A stretch of 64,000 bases of DNA from Streptomyces sp. Ru73 (GTDB lineage: Bacteria > Actinomycetota > Actinomycetes > Streptomycetales > Streptomycetaceae): positions 62,001 to 126,000 of the forward strand of contig NZ_PQSQ01000003.1 of NCBI RefSeq assembly GCF_002920575.1, read 5' to 3'. The first letter of the stretch is position 1. The number at the start of each line of letters is the position of its first letter. The position numbers and the translations under genes are program-made. Under the pieces are notes generated by a model. The model had not been told where the DNA came from. It was given only the letters and a program-made list of their open reading frames with translations, and did not search any database. Of this stretch, positions 1 through 9,109 are shown piece by piece.

Positions 1-357
1 AGCTAAGACGTCGGCGACCCAGGCGCCGGGGGAGCCGCCAGCGCGGGCGGAGGGTTCCTCCAGGCGAGCTGTCCAGCCAGCGGTGCGGACCGCTTCGGCC
101 AAGGCGGTCTTGAGCGCTATGTGTGTACGAGTCTCGTGGGCTTTGAGCGCACAGTCGGGTCCCCCTGGTTTGTGGGCGAGGAAACGCGTGCCGTGGCGGA
201 GGAGTTGCTTGGCCACGATGCCCCAGCCGCAGACCTTGCAAGTCAGAGGCGCAGGTGGGCTGACACGGTAAATGGCATCCCACGGCTGGCCGCAGCCGAG
301 GTCGCGGCGGGTGATGTCGATGGGTCCCCATTCGGCGTGCTCGGCGGTAAGAATCAT
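1..357 (-). CDS. CoiA-like nuclease domain protein, N-terminal part (runs off window)
   Basis: An open frame starts at an ATG whose first base is 357 and stays open for 119 codons to the window edge, so only the N-terminal part is visible. Residues 38-43 contain a CxxC-type pair (TCKVCGWG), followed by LLRHGTRFLAHKPGGPDC and, near the visible end, PGAWVADVLA. This layout, with zinc-type cysteines, an H-F-A-H-like segment and a W..DVL nuclease strand, is what I associate with the competence protein CoiA-like family (PF06054), whose members have a restriction-endonuclease-like core. The role would be DNA processing, plausibly with the helicase encoded next door at 1214. The protein identity is an inference from motif layout; the downstream catalytic E-x-K part is not in the window. 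Confidence 0.6.
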   Translation of the reverse strand, partial: MILTAEHAEWGPIDITRRDLGCGQPWDAIYRVSPPAPLTCKVCGWGIVAKQLLRHGTRFLAHKPGGPDCALKAHETRTHIALKTALAEAVRTAGWTARLEEPSARAGGSPGAWVADVLA

Positions 358-1213
358 GGCCGAGCCTCATAAGTACGAGGAGGGCATGGGCGGCTTTCCA
401 GTTACCGTCGGAGGAGCCGGCCACATTGGGGGAGAACAGTGCGGGGGCGTCGGTCTGGGGAGTCTGCGCGTATGGGCCACGTTCTCAGCATGACGGCCTG
501 CCCTCCGTCCGCGCGGGGGTTTGCACCATCCGGTCGGTCGCATTCCGCCTTGCGGTACGGCTGCCGCCGGCAGTGTGCGCGCCCCATTCATGCAGAAGGT
601 TTCGCCACGGCATGCGGAGGTGTGCTGCAGTCGGGGAGGCGTCGGGCCGGGGCAGGCAGCGTCGATGCCGAGCCATGGCAGTGTCCATGGCCTGTGTGCG
701 CCCGACGCAGGGACTCATATGCCCGCATCTTGCGCGCCGCAGGTCTGTTCATAAACCACGGTCACCGTGGGCCCGCCGTGCGTCGTGACTCATCCACGCG
801 CGGAGCACGGCCCAGATGCCGGAACTGTCGCGTAGGCGCAGAGCGCGGCGGGTAACGGGACCTGTTCAGGGCGAGGTGTCTTTTCTTCGGTGCCGTGTAG
901 CCCGCACCTCGTACTGATGAATGTCGCTGCGTGCGCTTCGATGCCGACAGAGTTCTTCCGTCTTAGGAATATTATCTGCCGATTCATTCATGGGTGTGAC
1001 GCAGTAGGCGGCGATGGAAGTTCGCCCAGTTGGGTCTATTGCTGGCCTGGGTAACCCCAGTTCAGTCCTGCTGCTGACTCGTCCGAGGTGGCTTGTTGCC
1101 TACGGGGTAGGGCGTGGGGCATATTCAATCTGCTCTATTCTCCGTTCTCTATAGTGATTCATGTCCATCTCGCGAGGTGATGGCTGGGTCCTGGCTTCTG
1201 ATGGGAAAGTCGC
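358..1213. other. Intergenic region without a recognisable gene
   Basis: About 850 bases lie between the leftward CoiA-like gene and the rightward helicase gene. Short open frames exist on both strands but their translations are Arg/Pro/Cys-rich and resemble high-GC noise. The stretch must hold the divergent promoters; I could not assign one. The segment 960-1200 is noticeably more AT-rich than its surroundings. Confidence 0.5.
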
Positions 1214-3535
1214 ATGGGTGACGTAGGCCGGAATGGGCACCGCGATTACATCGAGGGTGTCGTGCATCATTTGGTGTACGTCAGTCATGACCAGTACACG
1301 ATTCTGAGCTTGACGGTGAACACTGACGAGGGAGAGCAGCAAGTAACCGCAGCCGGAAAGGCATTGTTTGGGGTTCGGCCGGGTGAGTGTCTCCGGCTAG
1401 GGGGCGCGTGGACGCGCCATCAGAAGCATGGCCGTCAGTTGCGGACAGAGGAGTGCCAACGGGCCCGGCCGGCTACGGAGAAAGGGATTCGGACATACCT
1501 CTCCTCGGGATTTGTTCGCGGAATCGGCCCCAAGCTCGCGACTGCGATCGTGGATCAGTTCGGAGAACGGACGCTCGATATTCTGGACTCCAGTCCTCAG
1601 CGGATGAAGGAAGTTCCGGGAATCGGTGAGGGGCGGTTGGGGCGACTCCTGGAAGCCTGGGAAAAGCATCGGAAGATCGCCGAGGTTATGATGTTTCTCC
1701 AGGGGCTCGGCATCTCCCCCTCCCTCGCTGCCAAAATCTATGCGACGTACACGGACAATGATGAAGATCCACTAGAGGTTGTGCGAGAGCATCCCTACCG
1801 ACTGAGTCGCGACGTGCACGGTGTGGGTTTCGTCAATGCGGATAGGATCGCTCTTGCCGCCGGAGTGCCCAAGAACAGCGACGAGCGCGTTCAGGCTGCG
1901 ATGCTGCATGTCCTGGGAGAGGCATGCGCGAAGAAAGGGCACTGTTACGTGCTCGTCAGCGGGCTGCTGCGGTCGACTGCGAAGCTGCTGGACGATGATG
2001 ATCCGGCGACCGCCGAGATCTTGGAAGAGGCCGTTCTACGCGAGGCATTGGCCGCGCTGTGTGCGGCACGGGAAGTTGTCACGGAGGTACTCTCCCGCCC
2101 GACCGGCGACGGCACCATTCGCGACGATGAGATCGCCGCGCCGCGGCGCTGGTACTCGGCCGAGGTGGGACTGGCCCAGCATGTGCGACGCCTTATCAAT
2201 GCTCCGGGCCGGCTGGCGCAGGTGGCCTCGTGGGAGGAGCGGATCGCCGGGCGGATGGCCACAGACGTCACTGAATTGTCGACGGAACAGCATGAAGGGG
2301 TTCGCACGGCCCTCACCCGCACCCTCTCCATCCTGACCGGTGGGCCTGGTTGCGGAAAGACGCACACGCTGCGGGTGCTGGTCGAACTCTGTGAGCAGGC
2401 AGGCGGTGTGGTCGCCCTGGCCGCGCCGACCGGCAAGGCCGCCAAGAGGCTGGAGGAGGCCACCGGGCATGCGGCAATGACTGTTCACCGGTTGATCCAC
2501 GAGGACAGCGGCGACGAGGTCCCCCATCACACTAACGCGCTCGTCGGCGCTGACCTGGTGGTCATTGACGAAGCGTCCATGCTGGACGTGGAGCTGGCGT
2601 GCCGGATGGCAGCGGCGATCCCGACTGGCTGCCACCTGCTACTGGTCGGGGACACCGACCAGCTGCCGAGTATCGGCCCCGGACGCGTCCTGCACGATCT
2701 CCTGGCCGTCGAGAGCATTCCGCGGACCCGACTGACGAAGGTCTTCCGCCAACATGATGACAGCGCTGCGATCGTTCTGAATGCCCACCGCATCCTTGCC
2801 GGCGAGCCGCCTGAGCCGGCGCCCGGCGTCTTCGGCTTCAAGTACATGAATGAGCCGGAGGGGATTGCCCAACGAGTCGTCGACCTCGTTACCAAGGAGA
2901 TTCCGAGGCACTTCGGCGTAGCTCCCCACGACATCCAAGTCCTGTGTCCGGGGCGGAAGCAAGAAGCTGGTGTTCTCGCCCTCAACCGTCGCCTTCAAAA
3001 GTGCTTGAATCCCTCAGCTCCCCACAAACATGAGCACTATCACGACGACATCATTTTCCGGGAAGGCGACCGGGTGCTCCAGACCAAGAATAGGCCACAG
3101 CGCGGCACCAACGGCGTGTTCAACGGTTCCACTGGAACCGTGACCACCGTCAATGGGGAAGAGCAAGAACTTACCGTGACGTTCTCCGACGGGGATGTGG
3201 CTGTTTACCCTTTCGTCGACCTTGACGAACTTCTGCACGCCTACGCCCTGACCGTCCACCGGTCTCAGGGCAGTGAATACCCCTATGTCGTCATCCCCAT
3301 GATCAACGCAGCTGGTCAGCTCCTGCAGCGCAACCTGCTGTACACCGCCGTGACCCGGGCGCGGCGCGGGGTGATGTTGTTGGGTCAGGAAAATGCGATC
3401 AAGCGGGCAGTGGAAATTGCGTGGTCCGTGCGCCGCAACACCGCACTGTCCCACCGGATCATCCATAACACCTCGCCTCTTCCTCGCCCACGTGCGAACT
3501 CCTCAGGGCAGTTGGCGTGGGGGGATCCCGTATAG
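1214..3535 (+). CDS. RecD2-like ATP-dependent DNA helicase (superfamily 1)
   Basis: A 773-residue protein with the architecture of RecD2-type 5'-3' DNA helicases. It has an N-terminal OB-like part, a helix-hairpin-helix stretch at residues 100-210 (FVRGIGPK, VPGIGEGRLG, VHGVGFVNADRIA), then the helicase core with Walker A GGPGCGKT near residue 376, APTGKAAKRL, Walker B VVIDEASM, GDTDQLPSIGPG and, at the C-terminus, the motif V/VI segment YALTVHRSQGSEYP and YTAVTRARRG. The length is normal for RecD2 (about 720-830). RecD2 proteins unwind 5'-tailed duplexes and are not part of RecBCD. The ATG at 1214 is used because the OB part begins just after it; no strong ribosome binding site is visible. 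Carriage next to a CoiA-like nuclease suggests a role in incoming-DNA processing or element replication, which is inference. Confidence 0.9.
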   Translation: MGDVGRNGHRDYIEGVVHHLVYVSHDQYTILSLTVNTDEGEQQVTAAGKALFGVRPGECLRLGGAWTRHQKHGRQLRTEECQRARPATEKGIRTYLSSGFVRGIGPKLATAIVDQFGERTLDILDSSPQRMKEVPGIGEGRLGRLLEAWEKHRKIAEVMMFLQGLGISPSLAAKIYATYTDNDEDPLEVVREHPYRLSRDVHGVGFVNADRIALAAGVPKNSDERVQAAMLHVLGEACAKKGHCYVLVSGLLRSTAKLLDDDDPATAEILEEAVLREALAALCAAREVVTEVLSRPTGDGTIRDDEIAAPRRWYSAEVGLAQHVRRLINAPGRLAQVASWEERIAGRMATDVTELSTEQHEGVRTALTRTLSILTGGPGCGKTHTLRVLVELCEQAGGVVALAAPTGKAAKRLEEATGHAAMTVHRLIHEDSGDEVPHHTNALVGADLVVIDEASMLDVELACRMAAAIPTGCHLLLVGDTDQLPSIGPGRVLHDLLAVESIPRTRLTKVFRQHDDSAAIVLNAHRILAGEPPEPAPGVFGFKYMNEPEGIAQRVVDLVTKEIPRHFGVAPHDIQVLCPGRKQEAGVLALNRRLQKCLNPSAPHKHEHYHDDIIFREGDRVLQTKNRPQRGTNGVFNGSTGTVTTVNGEEQELTVTFSDGDVAVYPFVDLDELLHAYALTVHRSQGSEYPYVVIPMINAAGQLLQRNLLYTAVTRARRGVMLLGQENAIKRAVEIAWSVRRNTALSHRIIHNTSPLPRPRANSSGQLAWGDPV

Positions 3536-3666
3536 ATGCTCAAGGCTAAACGTGGTGCGCTGAGCGAAGATAGCATGTACCGTTACCTACTGGTTTTGGT
3601 GAGTAGTCGCGGACGGATTTGGCTAGGCCCGGAAAGAACTCGAGCAGGAATCCACGAGGAGGTGCG

Positions 3667-4476
3667 GTGGGGAACGACAGCGAGCGGACCAGCCTCCGGC
3701 GAGGTCGACCTTGGACAGTGAAGGAATGCGCCCAACTGATCGAGGGAATCCGGGCAGGCTATCAATTGGAAGATATAGCGCAGGCCCATCATCGCAGCAT
3801 TGGCGCGATCAATGCTCGTGCTCGACGCCTCATCCCGTCCGATGTCCAAGTGGAGCGGCAGGACGCCGTGACGTGGCTGCGCAAGCGACTGACGGCCGAC
3901 ACGAACTACGACTGGCGTGCAGCCCTCGACGAGCATCGCCGGCGCCGCCCCGCGAGGCTGCGAGAGCCAGAACGACTGACGCCCGACTCGGTTCAGGCCC
4001 CAGCTCCCAGGCAGGGCAATATCGCCGGCCCGCAGCTGTGGCTGGAGGCGACATTCGACGCTGGCGAAGCCTCGCCCGCCCCGGTTGTCGACAGAGCGGT
4101 GCCACGGGCCTCGCACTGGCCAGCGAAGGTAGGGTGTGCCGGAGTCTGTGGCCACTGCGCAGCGAGCGTGCAGCAGTACCCGGTGGTCTGTGGAACACCC
4201 AGCCGAGTCCGCTGGGTTGTCCTTGACGCTCTGGAGTTCCCCACCCACCTTGTGCCACCTCGGTTGCGCTGGACCGTCGACGCTGACGGGATGGCAGCAC
4301 CGGCTATGTCAGCTGTCGAGCCAGTGGGTCGTACGCGTCATCAAGATACGTGTCCAGCGGGTTCCCCCAGTGCCTGGGCTCTCCTACTGAGGCGGCCTCG
4401 ACCGATGCACATCGCTGGGCCAGAGTCGCCGCCCCCACTCAAGCCGCTGCCTGTGGCGCCGGCGCGGCCACGGTAG
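3667..4476 (+). CDS. Hypothetical protein with N-terminal HTH/Myb-like segment
   Basis: The GTG at 3667 is preceded by GAGGAGG (3656-3662). An in-frame ATG at 3619 lacks such a site. The first ~45 residues (GRPWTVKECAQLIEGI, AQAHHRSIGAINARARRL) look like a short SANT/HTH-type module of the kind found in Streptomyces proteins that begin R-P-W-T and contain R-S-x-G-A-I-x-A-R. The next part (DAVTWLRKRLTADTNYDWRAAL) is also protein-like. Beyond about residue 110 the sequence becomes Pro/Arg-rich and loses protein character, so the gene may be frameshifted or the true protein shorter. Function unknown; possibly DNA-binding. It follows the helicase gene in the same direction. Confidence 0.5.
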   Translation: MGNDSERTSLRRGRPWTVKECAQLIEGIRAGYQLEDIAQAHHRSIGAINARARRLIPSDVQVERQDAVTWLRKRLTADTNYDWRAALDEHRRRRPARLREPERLTPDSVQAPAPRQGNIAGPQLWLEATFDAGEASPAPVVDRAVPRASHWPAKVGCAGVCGHCAASVQQYPVVCGTPSRVRWVVLDALEFPTHLVPPRLRWTVDADGMAAPAMSAVEPVGRTRHQDTCPAGSPSAWALLLRRPRPMHIAGPESPPPLKPLPVAPARPR

Positions 4477-4746
4477 CCTCGCGTAGCGCTGATCGCCGGG
4501 GTGCCGTATCCGGAGTGTGGCGGCTCGGTTCCTCGGCGGCTGCAACACGTCAACGGCGGCATGCGTAGCCAATCATGATCAACCACATAAAAGCGCCGGA
4601 GTCGCCACATACCCTCTCGGGCTCACCCTCGGTGCGGTCCACGGCCCTCAAGGCATAAGGCCCGACTGGCCGCTGCAACAGGCCAGTCGCTCCGGCGCAG
4701 CCATGGCATCCCATGACCTGAGCGTGAGTGCGCCCAACTCCGATGC

Positions 4747-6240
4747 TCATTTCGTCACCGGGTCCTCGATGGGCGGAACATCGTCCGAATCATTCGAAGA
4801 AGTGTTGCGGACACTTTGGCTCGGAAGGGGAGTGGTGTGCAGGCAGCGGCGCAGCACCGAGTGCCCATCCTTGTTCTCTTCGACGAATCCCTGATGATCG
4901 CATTCTTCGCAGGCCGAGATCGCCTGCGGACTGCGCACACTTCGCACAGCGGACAGCAATTCCTGCCCGGGGACTAGGGCGAGCGGCCGTTCTTGCCACT
5001 TCGGTGGTTCATACTCGGGCACGGGCCAGCGGCGTTCGATGGTGTCCCGCACCTTGTTGTCGAGGATGGTGACGGTGGCAGAGGACGCCTCTGGCGGTCC
5101 CATCCGGGCATTGCGCTCTTTCCAGCCCGCGGCAGTGTCGGCGGCGCGCCACGCGAAGCAGATCATCTGACCGGTGGTATAGCCGTGTTCGAGGCCCAGG
5201 CGGATGCTATCCACCAGCTCGGGCCGGCGGGTGTCGGGAATGCTGGGGTACCCGTATTTGTTGGTCAGCAGGCCATTGAGGTACGTGACGACATCTGCCA
5301 CCTGCATGTTGACGACTAGGTCCTTGAGTGCTGTCCGCAAGTCGGCAGCGCGCTGGCCGGTGCCGGCGAGTACATAATGGCGGCATCGTGCAGCGGTTTG
5401 CTGCGCATGAGACAGGCCGCCGATGAGCCGCCATTGGGCATAGACGGCAAGATAACGAACACGCCCGTCGTCGCCGATCGACAGCGCATCGGCGGACGTT
5501 TCCGGGTGAAGGGCGATCAGGAAATCGGTGTACAGGTCTTGGACCGCTTGAAGGTCCTGTTCCGTGTCCCCGGTCCACCCGACGGGGCCCAAGGCCGCCA
5601 GAGAGGGAATGGACATGTTCGGAGCGGCTCCGGAATAACGACACATGGCGAGTAGCACAAGTAGGGAAGCCGCGGACGCTGGCAGGTGCGATGGTGAATC
5701 GGACGGACATTTGGCGTCTTCACGCTCCCACATGCGCGTGATCTTTTCGGCACGCTCCCGCGCCGTGCGTTCCTCCTTCGCCTGAGCCTCGGCGGTCTTC
5801 CGCTCCTGCTCCTGATGTCTGTCGGTTTCTTGCATCGCCGAGCAGGACCAGCAACGGTATGTACCGTTGACCCGATCGAGAAATGCCCCAGCGATCCGTG
5901 CCGCCCAGGATCGATTCTCAACCTCGATCGGTTCAGCGCAATTTACGCACGCTGATTTAAGCAAGAGTGCGTGCGAGGCTGAGTAGACGGAGGCAGTGAC
6001 CTCGTGCATAGCGCCGATTTCGCTCACACGCCTGGCCCACGCGCCGTCATCGGTGATTTCCCAGTACAGCTGACAGAGGTATTGCACCTCTCGGGGAGTT
6101 CCCGGCTTGATGACGACGCGAATGCGATGGTCTGACTGTGGGAAGTGAAGGAGGATGGGTTGCGGCACCCGCAAGCGCTTCTTCTCCCGGTCTCTCTTCC
6201 GGCGTTGTTGCCGCTTCCGACGTTGATCGCGTTTGCCCAT
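4747..6240 (-). CDS. Uncharacterised Cys-cluster protein of about 497 residues
   Basis: The frame is open upstream to 6345, but the ATG at 6240 is chosen because GAGGAG stands six bases before it; the adjacent ATG at 6243 is the alternative. The N-terminus is extremely basic (KRDQRRKRQQRRKRDREKK), which suggests nucleic-acid binding. A first metal-type cluster CVNC...CWSC lies around residues 100-140, followed by a Glu/Lys/Arg-rich predicted coiled coil. The central 250 residues are helical and unassigned. A second Cys/His cluster (CEECDHQG...RRCLH) is near the C-terminus. I do not recognise a family. It is the last gene of a minus-strand run of Cys-rich proteins (8708 to 4747), whose products may act together. 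Confidence 0.65.
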   Translation of the reverse strand: MGKRDQRRKRQQRRKRDREKKRLRVPQPILLHFPQSDHRIRVVIKPGTPREVQYLCQLYWEITDDGAWARRVSEIGAMHEVTASVYSASHALLLKSACVNCAEPIEVENRSWAARIAGAFLDRVNGTYRCWSCSAMQETDRHQEQERKTAEAQAKEERTARERAEKITRMWEREDAKCPSDSPSHLPASAASLLVLLAMCRYSGAAPNMSIPSLAALGPVGWTGDTEQDLQAVQDLYTDFLIALHPETSADALSIGDDGRVRYLAVYAQWRLIGGLSHAQQTAARCRHYVLAGTGQRAADLRTALKDLVVNMQVADVVTYLNGLLTNKYGYPSIPDTRRPELVDSIRLGLEHGYTTGQMICFAWRAADTAAGWKERNARMGPPEASSATVTILDNKVRDTIERRWPVPEYEPPKWQERPLALVPGQELLSAVRSVRSPQAISACEECDHQGFVEENKDGHSVLRRCLHTTPLPSQSVRNTSSNDSDDVPPIEDPVTK

Positions 6241-6454
6241 CATGTTCTCCTCACGAGGTCTGAGTGGTCGGCTAGCTGGTCGTCGATATGGGTGCTGGCC
6301 GCGGCGCAACAGGAATCGCCGCACGTTGAGGTCTGAGCAGGACACGAGTGCCGGGTGGCATGGGTGTCTTCGTGAAATGAACGCAGCGAGTGAGGGGTGC
6401 TACCTATAATGTTGTTTTGTTGCACAGTGGCATAGGTGTTCGTGTGTGCAGCCG

Positions 6455-6817
6455 CTATCCGGATACCTGCTGCGGCTGGCTCGTTGTGGCTTGATAGCGA
6501 TCCGAATGGGGATTGCAGTCAGGGCACCGCGCCAAGCTCATCCCGCTGCCATTGGGACGCTCAACCGAGATCCAGCGCAGCGCCAAATCAGGGCCGTCGC
6601 ACTCCCCACACCAGTCCGGCAGTTGTCGCCGGATGTTCTGTTCGTTGAAACTCGGCGGTTCATCGATGACCTCTCGCCGGGCGTGCGCTGCCTCGAGGTA
6701 CGCCACCGAAAGGCTAGTCAGTGTGTTAGCGGCTCGGTAACTGCCATGGAGGATCTCTTCCGAAGCTTGCGCGAGCAGTTCCTCGGCTCTCAGGAGGTGA
6801 TCGTAGAAGGAAGGCAT
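6455..6817 (-). CDS. Small zinc-ribbon-like protein (120 aa)
   Basis: The N-terminal 50 residues are predicted helical (PSFYDHLLRAEELLAQASEE onward). The rest contains two CxxC pairs about 25 residues apart (DWCGECDG and ARCPDCNP), the pattern of a zinc ribbon. A GGAG stands just upstream of the ATG. It sits 33 bases downstream of the 6851-7564 gene on the same strand and is probably cotranscribed with it. I do not recognise a named family; binding of metal and of nucleic acid or a protein partner is inferred only from the cysteine pattern. Confidence 0.6.
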   Translation of the reverse strand: MPSFYDHLLRAEELLAQASEEILHGSYRAANTLTSLSVAYLEAAHARREVIDEPPSFNEQNIRRQLPDWCGECDGPDLALRWISVERPNGSGMSLARCPDCNPHSDRYQATTSQPQQVSG

Positions 6818-6850
6818 GATGTGCTCCGAATAGCTAAGTCGATTGAGGCA

Positions 6851-7564
6851 TTACGTCTCATTCACTGCCCCGTAGGGACGTAGACCCTTGCGACGGATGC
6901 CTCGGGCTCTGATCTCCTTAGAACGCGGCACCATCACGGGCACATCACCACTCGCCTCACGCAGTTCCTGCGCTCGGCAGAACAAACACCGTGGACCGCC
7001 TGGAACGTCGACATCGAGAGGTGCTCCCGGATGCTTGGGACACCCGGAGTTGCTACGCGGATGCGATAGCTCGCGGGCGATGATGAAGGCGGAATGGAGC
7101 AGCTCAGCGACGTGTGTGAACTCTTGGTCAGAAGACCGGTAATCAAGCTCGAAGACACACTCGTTGACGGAGCACATGATTGCCAGGAGTGCCTGATGGT
7201 CGTAGGGGCCCTGGGGAACGGGATACCCGGAACCAGCGCTCTCTTGGGAGCGCGCTGATTGGTTACCGATGCGCCGGTTCCGGTTGCACAGGAGGCAATT
7301 TCCCCAGCCAGCCGGAGCCAAAGGGTCGACCGGCCCATTGGGATGGTGAGGACACCCCGTTACATTGCGGGTCGGCGCCAAATTTCTGGCGGTGCTGAAG
7401 GTGGAATAAAGGCCATCGGCGATCCGATCATATTCGGTCGGATCGCCGAGTCCATCCATATGGCGAATACGATCATCGACGCCGGGCAGCTTGTTGCGCA
7501 GCTCCCGTAGGAGGATCGGTCGCTTCGTCGGAACGCGGTAGACGGAATGTCGATCAGAATCCAC
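6851..7564 (-). CDS. Protein with tandemly duplicated Cys/His module
   Basis: A 237-residue protein with a GTG start preceded by AGGTG. It contains an internal duplication. Module 1 has GLYSTFSTARNLAP then GCPHHPNGPVDPLAP and NCLLCNRN; module 2 has ELLHSAFIIARELSH then GCPKHPGAPLDVDVP and RCLFCRAQE. Each module is therefore a helix followed by C-x-x-H and C-x-x-C, compatible with one zinc site per copy. The tail is basic (RARGIRRKGLR). The family is unknown to me. It lies between the DUF6083-like gene upstream and the 120-residue zinc-ribbon gene downstream, all in one direction. Confidence 0.65.
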   Translation of the reverse strand: MDSDRHSVYRVPTKRPILLRELRNKLPGVDDRIRHMDGLGDPTEYDRIADGLYSTFSTARNLAPTRNVTGCPHHPNGPVDPLAPAGWGNCLLCNRNRRIGNQSARSQESAGSGYPVPQGPYDHQALLAIMCSVNECVFELDYRSSDQEFTHVAELLHSAFIIARELSHPRSNSGCPKHPGAPLDVDVPGGPRCLFCRAQELREASGDVPVMVPRSKEIRARGIRRKGLRPYGAVNET

Positions 7565-7646
7565 GCACCTACGATGGCACTAAATTCCACTCCCGCCCAA
7601 ATCGCCCCAAGCGTGCCCTCCCGGACGGGTGATAACTAGGACAGTG

Positions 7647-8708
7647 TTACATGTCGCCTGTCGAATCAGCAGCAGACGGGCTTGATGTTTCGCCTGGGAG
7701 GCGGGCGGGAGACGCAGAGCCCTCGGCCTGCCAGCGCCGGTGCGTCTGAACGCGACGCTTGGCAACCTTGGTGCATTGCCAGCAAAGCCAATCCTTGCCA
7801 ACCGGCGCCAAAGATCCGTTATTGCAACCCTGGGAAGCGCAGATGCTCCGTTTTCCGGGGCTGGAATGGATGGCGTTTTCTTCCCCTTGATTGAAGGGTA
7901 GTGCGTATCCAGAAGGGCGCTTGGCGAGGATATAGTCTGCATGGCGCAAAGGGTGGAAGGTGACCCATTCGCGTTCTACTGCATCAGGGGCAGTCGAATG
8001 CTCAGTGTGATTAGGGCAGTGCTGGTCCAGCCAGCGGCGGGCTGAGGAGAAGCTCAAGCTGCTGAGCGACCACACCCACATCTGTCCGCCTGTCTGCGAG
8101 AGAATCATCTGCCCTTCACGCCCTGCGGCATGTGGAATGTCCACGGGAGCCCACCCGCCCTCGTCCGCGTCGAAAATCATCTCGGGGCATCGGTCGGTGG
8201 AGCTGACGTCGGCTGCGACGCACTGCACGTCTTCGATCGGTCCCGGCGCCAGACGGAGGGCCCCTCCGAATGACAGGATGTGGCGTTCCGGTGCTCCGGT
8301 CGACTCAGGGTCGGGCTCGGAAACTTCCTCCTCGCAGTCCGGTACTGCAGCTGGCGTGAACTTTCCGCACGCGATGCGCTTCTGTATGCGCATGCCCAGT
8401 GCTGTTGCGTAAGTCTGCAAGATGCGTGGGAGGTCTTGATGGTCCAGAGCTGGGCAAACCGCTGGATGAGGGATTCGGCAATACCCGCCCATGTGCTGCG
8501 CATAAGAACCCGGATACGCAATTCCTCCATCGATGTGCCATCTGAAGCGGTCAGGGATCCGCTTGCTGGGCACCTCGGGGGTCAAAGGAATGCGTTTTCT
8601 GTCGAAGCGGTCGAACCATTCGATCGCTTCGCCGCAGTACCTACAGAATTCTACTGCCGTGCTTCGAATCCGATTGGACGAACTTCCGGGATTCAGCCAC
8701 AAGTTCAT
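7647..8708 (-). CDS. DUF6083-like protein with C-terminal zinc-finger-like segment
   Basis: The N-terminal region reads CRYCGEAIEWFDRFDRKRIP, then FRWHIDGGIAYPGS and YCRIPHPAVCPA. That matches the DUF6083 pattern I know from Streptomyces: CxxCG followed by an aromatic-rich patch, R-W-H, G-x-A-x-P and C-R-x-x-H-x-x-x-C-P. A second cluster, CASQGCNNG...WLCWQCTK, lies near residue 310. The middle part is unassigned. The ATG at 8708 opens the frame but has no good ribosome binding site, and the true start could be a little further in, close to the first CxxC. Function unknown. It heads the minus-strand run of Cys-rich genes down to 4747. Confidence 0.65.
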   Translation of the reverse strand: MNLWLNPGSSSNRIRSTAVEFCRYCGEAIEWFDRFDRKRIPLTPEVPSKRIPDRFRWHIDGGIAYPGSYAQHMGGYCRIPHPAVCPALDHQDLPRILQTYATALGMRIQKRIACGKFTPAAVPDCEEEVSEPDPESTGAPERHILSFGGALRLAPGPIEDVQCVAADVSSTDRCPEMIFDADEGGWAPVDIPHAAGREGQMILSQTGGQMWVWSLSSLSFSSARRWLDQHCPNHTEHSTAPDAVEREWVTFHPLRHADYILAKRPSGYALPFNQGEENAIHSSPGKRSICASQGCNNGSLAPVGKDWLCWQCTKVAKRRVQTHRRWQAEGSASPARLPGETSSPSAADSTGDM

Positions 8709-9109
8709 CAGAGAGGTCGTTGTAGCAGCACAGTTATAGCCGCCGATCCGTAGTTATGTGGTTTCGAGCATCTGTGTCATCGGCAGCTTGAGCCTTCTTG
8801 CTGCGCCGTGAACGGAGTGAGGTTTCGTTGCACGCAAGTCTCATCTCAACGCAGATGGCTGGCGAGCTGTACTTCACCTGAATGGACTTCGCGAGATGAG
8901 GTGATCCTGGAAGATCGGCCTCAGGAATGCCGTGGATTTATACATCACATGTAAATCTGCAAGGCTGCCGTATGGGCGCCGGTGCCTAACCCTCCCTCTC
9001 CTGTGCGGCGTGCGGAGGCGCATACAGATAAGCGGGGCAAGCACCACCGGCGTCGTGTTGGCCAGCGCAGACGTCTCTGTCGGGACGTCGGGCCCGTGAA
9101 GTCCGTGCT
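8709..9109. other. Intergenic region with AT-rich palindrome
   Basis: No gene is visible in this 400-base stretch between two leftward genes. It contains an AT-rich imperfect palindrome at 8935-8957 and an inverted pair CTCATCTC / GAGATGAG about 50 bases apart near 8843-8900. It is the likely promoter region of the 8708 gene. Confidence 0.45.
8935..8957. promoter_or_regulatory. Candidate operator: AT-rich palindrome
   Basis: The sequence GATTTATACAT, then CAC, then ATGTAAATC forms an imperfect palindrome. In DNA this GC-rich such an AT-rich dyad stands out. It lies about 230 bases upstream of the minus-strand gene starting at 8708, so it could be a repressor site. The binding protein is unknown. 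Confidence 0.35.
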
